Assembly: GCA_023426865.1 (NCBI GenBank)
Contig: JAEZBT010000124.1
Location: forward strand, 1 to 6,010
DNA length: 6,010 bases
Direction: 5' to 3'
Source of the DNA: Actinomycetes bacterium
GTDB taxonomy: Bacteria > Actinomycetota > Actinomycetes > Actinomycetales > Cellulomonadaceae
In this document: positions 1 through 5,123 of the stretch, one piece after another
Position numbering within the stretch: the first letter of the stretch is position 1
How the letters are laid out: every line of letters begins with the position of its first letter
Translations under genes and position numbers: made by a program
Notes under the pieces: model-generated
What the model was told of the DNA's origin: nothing
Databases searched by the model: none
What the model saw: only the letters and a program-made list of their open reading frames with translations

Positions 1-252
1 GAACAGCAGCTCGCGGCCAGCCTCGCCGCCTTCGCGGCCGCGGGCGCGCAGGCGGACGGCGTCCTGGTCGCCGACGACCCGCTGCCGGCGCTGCGCGCCG
101 TCGTCGCCGCCCGCGAGGTCAGCGAGATCGTCGTGGTGACCCTGCCGCACGCCCTCGAGGACACGTTCCACCGCGACTGGGCGTCCCGGGCGCGCGAGGA
201 GCTGCGGGTGCCCGTGCTCCACCTCTACGCGGGGACGAGCCGGCTGGGCTGA
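1..252 (+). CDS. C-terminal end of a universal-stress-protein-like protein (partial, 5' end outside window)
   Basis: An open frame runs from the first base to a TGA at 250-252 and gives 83 residues with no start inside the window. It alternates helix and strand. An Ala-rich helix is followed by VLVADDPLPALRAVV, then EIVVVTLP, an HRDW segment, and a final strand VPVLHLYAG. The order 'acidic segment - helix - hydrophobic strand ending in TLP - helix - VPVLH' resembles the C-terminal half of UspA-like domains in actinobacteria, where the strand often reads like IIVSTLP. I cannot see the N-terminal half, and no clear ATP-binding glycine motif remains in view, so nucleotide binding is untested. 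The gene converges on the racemase gene with 26 bases between stop codons. The frame is surely coding; the family call is moderate. Confidence 0.6.
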   Translation, partial: EQQLAASLAAFAAAGAQADGVLVADDPLPALRAVVAAREVSEIVVVTLPHALEDTFHRDWASRAREELRVPVLHLYAGTSRLG

Positions 253-284
253 GGCCCACCACGGGCCGGGAGCCGGCCTCAGCC
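247..284. terminator. Shared bidirectional terminator hairpin that includes both stop codons
   Basis: GGCTGAGGCC (247-256) and GGCCTCAGCC (275-284) form a perfect 10-bp inverted repeat with an 18-base loop. The TGA of the plus-strand gene (250-252) lies in the left arm, and the TGA of the minus-strand racemase (281-279) lies at the mirror position in the right arm, so both genes end in GGC TGA GGCC. A smaller alternative hairpin, GGCCC/GGGCC (253-257 and 263-267), sits inside. No T-tract follows on either strand, which is common for GC-rich actinobacterial terminators. The role as terminator is inferred from position and symmetry. Confidence 0.7.
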
Positions 285-1001
285 GCGAACGGAGCCGCCC
301 GCGCGCTCGATCGTGCGACGGGCGAGGACGTCGAGGGAGTCCACGAGCGCGGCGTCCTGGGCGAGCAGGTCGAAGTCCGCCGCGACGACCGAGAGCTCGG
401 TGCAGCCGAGGACCACGGCCCGGGCGCCCTGGGCCCGCAGGCCCGCCACAAGGGCACGGAACTCCTCGACGTCCACGGGCCGCCCCGCCTTGACCTGGTC
501 GTAGATGATCCGCATGAGCGACGCCTGGCCCTGCTCGTCGGGCAGCACCGTGCGCGCGCCGGCCGCCTCGATCGCGCGCTGGTACACGCCCGCGCGGACC
601 GTGCCGCTCGTCGCCAGCAGCCCGACGGCGGCGACGTCGCCCACCCGGAGCCGCACCTCGGCGACGGTCTCGGCGACGATGTTCACGAGCGGCACGTCGA
701 CGGCGGCCTCGATCTCCTGCGTGAAGTGGTGCGCCGTGTTGCACGGCAGCACGAGCAGGTCCGCGCCGAAGGCCGCGAGCCGCCGGGCGTCGTCGGCCAT
801 CACGGGGCCGGGGTTCTCGTCCGACTCCCCGAGGATGAACGCTGTCCGGTCCGGGATGGACGCGTGGTTGAGCACCACCATGTCGAGGTGCTCCTGGTCC
901 CGCCCGGCCTCGGTCAGGCGGACGACCATGTCGAGGAAGTAGGCCGTCGCCTGCGGGCCGACGCCGCCGATGACCCCGACCAGGGGCCGTCGCCCGCTCA
1001 A
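279..1001 (-). CDS. Aspartate/glutamate racemase family protein (probable aspartate racemase)
   Basis: This 240-residue protein belongs to the cofactor-independent Asp/Glu racemase family, in which two cysteines act as acid and base on opposite faces of the substrate alpha-carbon. Both are present: Cys87 in LPCNTAHHF and Cys200 in LGCTEL. The N-terminus carries the glycine-rich GVIGGVGPQATAYF (residues 9-22), followed by DQEHLDMVVLNHASIPDR (35-52), a pattern I associate with aspartate racemases rather than with MurI glutamate racemase. The start is TTG at 1001; its TTGA overlaps the TGA of the upstream ligase gene, and GAGG lies five bases upstream. Later starts would remove the glycine motif. 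Translation is probably coupled to the ligase. The likely job is to supply D-aspartate to that ligase for the peptidoglycan cross-bridge. Substrate (Asp versus Glu) is not settled by sequence. Confidence 0.9.
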   Translation of the reverse strand: MSGRRPLVGVIGGVGPQATAYFLDMVVRLTEAGRDQEHLDMVVLNHASIPDRTAFILGESDENPGPVMADDARRLAAFGADLLVLPCNTAHHFTQEIEAAVDVPLVNIVAETVAEVRLRVGDVAAVGLLATSGTVRAGVYQRAIEAAGARTVLPDEQGQASLMRIIYDQVKAGRPVDVEEFRALVAGLRAQGARAVVLGCTELSVVAADFDLLAQDAALVDSLDVLARRTIERAGGSVRG

Positions 1002-2266
1002 CGCGGCCTCGCCGGCTCGGGCCGGCGCGGGGGCGGCGGGTAGTGCCGCGCGTACTTGCGGAACTGGTTGAGCTGCGCGACGACGAGGTAGGCGATGCGT
1101 CGGGGGTCGCGCTCGGCGGAGTACCACAGCGGGTTGGTGGCGCGGCGGGTGCGGAACAGCCGCCGGGTCCTGGCCCGGAGCGCGCGGTCGGCCACGTACC
1201 GCAGGAGCAGCGTCCGCGGGAGCACCGTGTACAGGTGCTCGTCCGCGAGGCGCTCGCCCGCGCCCGGCGGCAAGGGGTCGAGCCCCTGGATCCGCTCGCG
1301 TACGTACAGCTCGGTCGTGTTGCGGCCTGCCGCGGTGACGTAGAAGTTGCTCCGCCCGAGCCGGGGGTTCAGCTCGAAGAACACGGTCCGCCCGTCGCGC
1401 GGGTCGTACTTGAGGTCGAAGTTCGCGTAGCCGCGCCAGCCGATGTGCTCCAGCAGCCGCCGGGCCTGCTCGACGATCGCCGCGTCGTCGCGCGTGATGA
1501 TGCCTGCCGGGTTGCCCAGTGCGCCCGGGGTGTGCTCCTCGAGCAGCACGTGGCCGAACGAGGCGAACCGCATCCGGCCGGCGGTGTCGCAGTAGCACGT
1601 GAGGATGCGCATGCCGGAGTCGTCGCCGGGGATGAAGTCCTGGATGACGAACGTGTCCGTGTACCCGGCAGCGCGCACACGCGCCATGAGGTCCGCGAGC
1701 TCGGCTGGCGTGTCGACCGTGAAGACCTTCTTCTTCCCCGGGAACTCGACGTGGTGGTACGCCGCGGTGTTGCCCGTCTTGGCGATGACGGGGAAGCGCA
1801 GCCCCGACGTGTCCGGGACGCCGCCCGCGCCGACGTCGTGCACCACGGTCGTGGGGTGCGCCAGCCCGAGCTCGGTGCACAGGCGCCCGAAGTTCTCCTT
1901 GTCGGTGACCAGGTCGAGCGTCGCGCGGTCGACGTACGGGATGACGTACAGGTCCTCGAGCTCGGCGCGGTTCTCGACGATCGTCCGCACGAGCCAGTCC
2001 GCCGAGCCGAGCAGGAGCAGCCGCTTGCCCGGGTACTGGCTGGCGATCGCCCGCAGGCGCGCGACGGCCGTGCTCGGGTCGTCGATCCGCGGCTCGACCA
2101 CGTTGTCGAGGACGGTCGAGTGCCGCACCACGCCCGTCGCCACCGACGAGACGACGACGGCGCGCACGCCGTACGCCTCGTGGAACGCCCGCGCCACGCT
2201 GTAGGCGCCGATGTCGCCGCCGAGGACGACGGGCTGGAGGTCGGGAGCCGGGACGGCGGCGCGCAC
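998..2266 (-). CDS. ATP-grasp carboxylate-amine ligase, probable D-aspartate (or D-glutamate) ligase of the peptidoglycan cross-bridge
   Basis: The protein has 422 residues from a GTG start. The N-terminal pre-ATP-grasp part (about 12-110) has VVLGGDIGAYSVARAFHEAYG. The ATP-grasp core follows: TDKENFGRLC (Lys123), FPVIAKTGN (Lys163), VIQDFIPGDD (207-216), and FFELNPRLGRSNFY (296-309), where Glu298 and Asn300 are the expected metal/ATP ligands. The tail is basic and Pro-rich. Such enzymes join a carboxylate to an amine through an acyl phosphate. Overall form resembles the D-aspartate ligase Aslfm of Enterococcus faecium, which adds D-Asp to the side chain of residue 3 of UDP-MurNAc-pentapeptide. 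The directly coupled racemase gene supports that role. Upstream gnd ends four bases before the GTG. No signal peptide or membrane helix is seen, so the enzyme is probably cytoplasmic. The ATP-grasp call is firm; the substrate is inferred. Confidence 0.85.
   Translation of the reverse strand: MRAAVPAPDLQPVVLGGDIGAYSVARAFHEAYGVRAVVVSSVATGVVRHSTVLDNVVEPRIDDPSTAVARLRAIASQYPGKRLLLLGSADWLVRTIVENRAELEDLYVIPYVDRATLDLVTDKENFGRLCTELGLAHPTTVVHDVGAGGVPDTSGLRFPVIAKTGNTAAYHHVEFPGKKKVFTVDTPAELADLMARVRAAGYTDTFVIQDFIPGDDSGMRILTCYCDTAGRMRFASFGHVLLEEHTPGALGNPAGIITRDDAAIVEQARRLLEHIGWRGYANFDLKYDPRDGRTVFFELNPRLGRSNFYVTAAGRNTTELYVRERIQGLDPLPPGAGERLADEHLYTVLPRTLLLRYVADRALRARTRRLFRTRRATNPLWYSAERDPRRIAYLVVAQLNQFRKYARHYPPPPRRPEPARPR
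1007..1012 (-). promoter_or_regulatory. Ribosome binding site for the TTG start of the racemase
   Basis: Read on the minus strand this is GCGAGG, five bases before the TTG. It lies inside the 3' end of the ligase gene and supports choosing TTG with the TTGA overlap. Confidence 0.5.
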
Positions 2267-2270
2267 CGGC

Positions 2271-3710
2271 TCAGGCCTCGTTCTCGGCGCGGTCGCCGGA
2301 CCAGTCGGTGTGGAACGAGCCCGCGCGGTCGGTGCGCCGGTAGGTGTGCGCGCCGAAGTAGTCGCGCTGCGCCTGGATGAGGTTCGCGGGCAGCCGGCCG
2401 GCGCGGACGCCGTCGTAGTACGCGAGCGAGGACGCGAAGGCCGGGACCGGGACGCCGTGCGTGGCGGCGGCGGCGACCACGCGACGCCACGCCTCGACGC
2501 ACTGCCCGACGGCGTCGGCGAAGGACGGGTCCGCCAGGAGCAGCGGCAGGGCCGCGTCGCGCTCGTAGGCCTGCGTGATGCGGTCCAGGAACCGCGCGCG
2601 GATGATGCAGCCGCCCCGCCAGATCCGGGCCATCGCACCGCGGTCGACGTCCCAGCCGAGCTCGGCGGACGCGGCGGCGATCTGCTCGAAGCCCTGGGAG
2701 TACGCGACGACCTTCGAGGCGTACAGCGCCCGCCGCACGTCCTCGACGAACGCGGCGCGGTCGGTCACGTCCCACGCGGTGGTGTGCGCGGGCAGCGCCT
2801 GGCCGGCCGCGCGCTGGGGCGCGGAGCCGGACAGGGCCCGCGCGAAGGTCGCCTCGGCGATGCCGGTGACCGGCACGCCGAGGTCCAGCGCGCTCTGCAC
2901 GGTCCAGCGGCCGGTGCCCTTCTGCTCGGCCGCGTCGGCGACGACGTCGACGAAGGCGGCGCCCGTGGCGGCGTCCGTGTGCGCGAGCACCTCAGCGGTG
3001 ATCTCGATGAGGAAGGACTCCAGGTCGCCGGTGTTCCACTCGGCGAAGACCTGCGCGAGCTCGCCGGCCGAGGCGCCCAGGCCCTGCCGCAGCAGGTCGT
3101 AGGCCTCGGCGATGAGCTGCATGTCCGCGTACTCGATGCCGTTGTGCACCATCTTGACGAAGTGGCCCGCACCGCCCGGGCCCACGTGGGTGCAGCAGGG
3201 CGTGCCGTCCACCTGCGCGGCGATCCGCTCGAGCATCGGGCCGAGCGACGCGTACGCCTCCGCGGTGCCGCCGGGCATGATCGACGGGCCGTTGAGCGCT
3301 CCCTCCTCGCCGCCGGACACGCCGGTCCCGACGAAGTGAAGGCCTCTCGAAGCGAGCGCTGCCTCCCGCCGCACCGTGTCGGGGAAGTGCGCGTTGCCGG
3401 CGTCGACGACGATGTCGCCCGCCTCCAGGAGCGGGACCAGCTCGTCGATGACCGCGTCTGTCGCCGCCCCGGCCTTGACCATGATGACGACCTTCCGCGG
3501 CCGTTCGAGCGCCGCGACCAGCTCTGCCATCGTGCGTGCGGGCACGAAGGTCCCCTCGTCGCCGTGCTCGGCGACCAGCGACTCCATGCGCTCCACGGAG
3601 CGGTTGTGGACCGCGACCGTGTACCCGTTCCGCGCGAAGTTGCGGGCCAGGTTGCGGCCCATCACGGCCAGCCCGGTGACACCGATCTGGGCAGTGCCGG
3701 CAGCAGTCAT
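2271..3710 (-). CDS. gnd: 6-phosphogluconate dehydrogenase, decarboxylating (NADP-dependent type)
   Basis: The 479-residue protein has the usual length for the long Gnd form. It converts 6-phosphogluconate to ribulose 5-phosphate and CO2 in the cytoplasmic oxidative pentose phosphate pathway, making NADPH. Visible motifs in order: Rossmann loop GLAVMGRNLA (13-22); NRS (36-38), the position that favours NADP; GVSGGEEGA (130-138); HFVKMVHNGIEY (183-194) with catalytic Lys186, His189, Asn190 and Glu193; KGTGRW (264-269); WRGGCIIRA (364-372); and QRDYFGAH near the C-terminus, where Arg449 and His455 match the residues that bind substrate across the dimer. The usual DGGN reads DAGN at 103-106. The ATG at 3710 has a strong GGAGGT site. 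This is the first gene of the minus-strand operon; the ligase gene starts four bases after its stop. Confidence 0.97.
   Translation of the reverse strand: MTAAGTAQIGVTGLAVMGRNLARNFARNGYTVAVHNRSVERMESLVAEHGDEGTFVPARTMAELVAALERPRKVVIMVKAGAATDAVIDELVPLLEAGDIVVDAGNAHFPDTVRREAALASRGLHFVGTGVSGGEEGALNGPSIMPGGTAEAYASLGPMLERIAAQVDGTPCCTHVGPGGAGHFVKMVHNGIEYADMQLIAEAYDLLRQGLGASAGELAQVFAEWNTGDLESFLIEITAEVLAHTDAATGAAFVDVVADAAEQKGTGRWTVQSALDLGVPVTGIAEATFARALSGSAPQRAAGQALPAHTTAWDVTDRAAFVEDVRRALYASKVVAYSQGFEQIAAASAELGWDVDRGAMARIWRGGCIIRARFLDRITQAYERDAALPLLLADPSFADAVGQCVEAWRRVVAAAATHGVPVPAFASSLAYYDGVRAGRLPANLIQAQRDYFGAHTYRRTDRAGSFHTDWSGDRAENEA
2276..2279 (-). promoter_or_regulatory. Ribosome binding site for the GTG start of the ATP-grasp ligase
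   Basis: GAGG on the minus strand lies nine bases before the GTG at 2266, within the last codons of gnd. The frame is open far upstream into gnd, so this site and the four-base gap to the gnd stop decide the start. Confidence 0.45.
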
Positions 3711-3717
3711 GCGTAGG

Positions 3718-3723
3718 ACCTCC
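3718..3723 (-). promoter_or_regulatory. Strong Shine-Dalgarno site of gnd
   Basis: GGAGGT on the minus strand, about seven to eight bases before the ATG at 3710. It is the best ribosome binding site in the window and fixes the gnd start. Confidence 0.75.
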
Positions 3724-3764
3724 GTGCTCGGTTCGCGTGCGTGCGCCGGTGGCGACGTCGAGAC

Positions 3765-3770
3765 AGCCTA
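3765..3770 (-). promoter_or_regulatory. Possible -10 box of the gnd operon promoter
   Basis: TAGGCT on the minus strand fits TANNNT. Transcription starting about seven bases downstream would give a leader of roughly 48 bases that contains the gnd ribosome binding site. I see no convincing -35 box at the expected distance, so this is a candidate only. Confidence 0.4.
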
Positions 3771-3833
3771 GTCGGGCCCGCAGGGCGCACGGTGGCCAGC
3801 GTGCCGGTCCGGGACACGGTGGCGGCGCGGCCG

Positions 3834-3839
3834 TACGCT
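3834..3839 (+). promoter_or_regulatory. Probable -10 box giving a leaderless DUF3000 transcript
   Basis: TACGCT fits TANNNT and lies exactly six bases before the GTG at 3846, so transcription would begin at or next to the start codon. There is no Shine-Dalgarno sequence ahead of the GTG. The same geometry occurs before the RNase D gene. A weak GGACAC at 3812-3817 is the only -35 candidate. Confidence 0.55.
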
Positions 3840-3845
3840 GCCGTT

Positions 3846-4427
3846 GTGATCACTCCCGACGCGGACGTGCCTACGGCGTTCGTGCAGGCCCTGGAGGCCC
3901 TCGGCGGCCGGCGCCTGCGCGCCGAGGTCCGCCTGAGCGAGATCCCGGCCCCCGCGAGGATCGCCCCGTACGCCGTCGCCCTCAGCGCCGAGGTGGTGTC
4001 GACGGACGACGACCTGGTCCCCGAGGTGGAGCCCGCCTCCGGACGGTTCGTCGTGCTGCACGACCCGGCCGGGCAGGAGGCATGGGAGGGCACCTTCCGG
4101 GTCGTGACGCTGGTCAGGGCTGCGCTCGACGCCGAGCTGGGGGCCGACCCGCTCCTGTGCGAGGCCGCGTGGACCTGGGTCGAGGACGCGCTGACCCATG
4201 CCGATGCCGGCCACCACGCCCTGGGCGGCACGGTGACGCGCGTCGTGTCGCAGTCCTTCGGCGCGCTCGCGGAGCGGCCCGGTGAGGTGGAGGTCGAGAT
4301 CCGCGCCTCCTGGACACCGGACGGCGACCTGGGCGCACACCTGTCGGCCTGGGCGACGGTGCTGTGCACCGCCGCGGGTCTCCCGCCCCTGCCCGACGGC
4401 GTGGCCTCGCTCTCGCCGCGGCGCTGA
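3846..4427 (+). CDS. DUF3000 family protein (actinobacterial, function unknown)
   Basis: The protein has 193 residues from a GTG start. I recognise the DUF3000 family from several blocks: a start like PTAFVQALEAL, then RAEVRLSEIPAPARIAPYAVAL, FVVLHDPAGQEAWEGTFR, LVRAALDAELGADPLLCEAAWTWVEDAL, GTVTRVVSQSFG, and IEIRASW-type EVEIRASWTPDGDLGAH. No catalytic motif, signal peptide or membrane helix is evident, and no experimental function is known to me. In actinobacteria such as Streptomyces this gene sits beside the LuxR-type regulator and RNase D found next here, so the three may be linked functionally. It is divergent from gnd with 135 bases between starts. The start follows the leaderless TANNNT geometry rather than a ribosome binding site; upstream in-frame codons lack family resemblance. 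Confidence 0.88.
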   Translation: MITPDADVPTAFVQALEALGGRRLRAEVRLSEIPAPARIAPYAVALSAEVVSTDDDLVPEVEPASGRFVVLHDPAGQEAWEGTFRVVTLVRAALDAELGADPLLCEAAWTWVEDALTHADAGHHALGGTVTRVVSQSFGALAERPGEVEVEIRASWTPDGDLGAHLSAWATVLCTAAGLPPLPDGVASLSPRR

Positions 4428-4440
4428 CGATCCGCAAGGC

Positions 4441-4470
4441 ATCCTGACCGACCAGCGAGACGGTCGGGAT
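4441..4470. repeat. 10-bp inverted repeat downstream of DUF3000 (terminator or operator)
   Basis: ATCCTGACCG (4441-4450) and CGGTCGGGAT (4461-4470) are inverted with a ten-base spacer. Nine of ten positions are Watson-Crick pairs, and the tenth would be a U-G wobble in RNA. It begins 14 bases after the DUF3000 stop and ends 71 bases before the luxR-type start. No T-tract follows. It could terminate DUF3000 mRNA or bind a dimeric regulator; sequence alone does not decide. Confidence 0.5.
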
Positions 4471-4533
4471 CCGGGCCTCAAGGCCGGCCCTGCATGTGCC
4501 GATATCGCACGAACAGCGTCCCCCCGCCGACTC

Positions 4534-4537
4534 GGAG
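4534..4537 (+). promoter_or_regulatory. Ribosome binding site deciding the LuxR-type gene start
   Basis: GGAG four bases before the ATG at 4542. The in-frame ATG at 4494 has no comparable site, and the product from 4542 begins MTVEQL, which fits the start of Streptomyces relatives as I recall them. Confidence 0.5.
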
Positions 4538-4541
4538 CGAC

Positions 4542-5063
4542 ATGACAGTCGAGCAGCTCCGCACCCCGCCGGTGCCCCGATCCCGTGCACACCCCCCGGC
4601 CCGGGCGGCGGCCCGGTCCGCGGCGGAGGCGCCGTCCGACGACGGCCCGCTGTGCCTGGTGATCCCGGAGATCGCCGAGGGCGAGGCGGGGACGCTCGTG
4701 CGGTCACTGCGCCGGAGGGACTCCATGCGCGCCGTCCTGCTCACCCGCAAGGCCGGTCGTCGTGACCTCGTCGCGCTGCTCGGCGGTGGGGTGCGCGGCG
4801 CGGTGACGGCCGAGGCGCCCGGCGCCGCCCGCGGTGCCGGCAACGGCGGACAGACCCCGCCGGGCGCGCCCGCGCTCACGGCACGCGAGGTCGGCGTCCT
4901 GCGGCTCGTCGCGGACGGCAGGTCGAACCGGGAGATCGGTGAGGAGCTCGCGCTCTCGGCGCTCACCGTGAAGAGCCACCTGGCCCGCATCTCGCGGAAG
5001 ATCGGCACCGGGGACCGTGCCGAGATGGTCGCGTTCGCCATCCGGCACGAGCTGCTGCGCTGA
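4542..5063 (+). CDS. LuxR/NarL-type transcriptional regulator with degenerate receiver-like N-terminal half
   Basis: The protein has 173 residues. Residues about 111-172 form a GerE/LuxR DNA-binding domain: LTAREVGVLRLVADGRSN (112-129), REIGEELALSALTVKSHL (130-147) with the recognition helix at SALTVKSH, and RKIGTGDRAEMV. Residues 36-89 look like a shortened response-regulator receiver (strand LCLVIPE, then VRSLRRRDSMRAVLLTRKAG, then GGVRGAV). The usual phospho-acceptor Asp after the third strand is absent (VIPE instead), and the acidic pocket is missing. A Pro/Ala/Arg-rich leader (7-32) and a Gly/Ala-rich linker (90-110) flank it. Control by phosphorylation is therefore unlikely. The DNA-binding half closely resembles the regulator that accompanies DUF3000 and RNase D in Streptomyces. 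An alternative start at 4494 would add 16 residues. Target genes are unknown. Confidence 0.85.
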   Translation: MTVEQLRTPPVPRSRAHPPARAAARSAAEAPSDDGPLCLVIPEIAEGEAGTLVRSLRRRDSMRAVLLTRKAGRRDLVALLGGGVRGAVTAEAPGAARGAGNGGQTPPGAPALTAREVGVLRLVADGRSNREIGEELALSALTVKSHLARISRKIGTGDRAEMVAFAIRHELLR

Positions 5064-5090
5064 TCCTGGCCCTCCCCGGCCCGTCGCCCC

Positions 5091-5103
5091 GGCGCGTCGC
5101 GCC
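5091..5103. repeat. Small GC hairpin after the LuxR-type gene
   Basis: GGCGC (5091-5095) and GCGCC (5099-5103) are inverted around GTC, 28 bases after the regulator stop. It is short, has no T-tract, and such GC pairs arise easily by chance here. It could be a weak terminator that separates the regulator transcript from the RNase D promoter. Confidence 0.3.
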
Positions 5104-5111
5104 TTAGGCCC

Positions 5112-5117
5112 TACCGT
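5112..5117 (+). promoter_or_regulatory. Probable -10 box giving a leaderless RNase D transcript
   Basis: TACCGT fits TANNNT and lies six bases before the ATG at 5124, with no Shine-Dalgarno sequence between. The spacing is identical to that before the DUF3000 gene. No clear -35 box is seen. Confidence 0.5.
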
Positions 5118-5123
5118 GGCCCC

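Noticed and set aside
1002..1880. Long upstream extension of the racemase frame on the minus strand
   Set aside because: The frame stays open because of high GC, but upstream of the TTG the translation is Arg/Pro/His-rich without family resemblance and overlaps the well-supported ligase gene.
1043..2380. 445-codon plus-strand open frame opposite the ligase
   Set aside because: It mirrors the codon pattern of the ligase gene, gives a Val/Arg/Asp-rich low-information product, and crosses the gnd-ligase junction.
2267..2638. ATP-grasp start farther upstream, inside gnd
   Set aside because: That part translates to Ser/Arg/Pro-rich sequence with no resemblance to the family, and the GTG after the gnd stop has a ribosome binding site.
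2211..3716. 501-codon plus-strand open frame opposite gnd
   Set aside because: Antisense shadow of a full-length gnd with all catalytic motifs; the product shows no domain.
4494..4541. ATG at 4494 as the start of the LuxR-type protein
   Set aside because: No ribosome binding site, and the extra residues cover the near-palindrome; 4542 is better supported.
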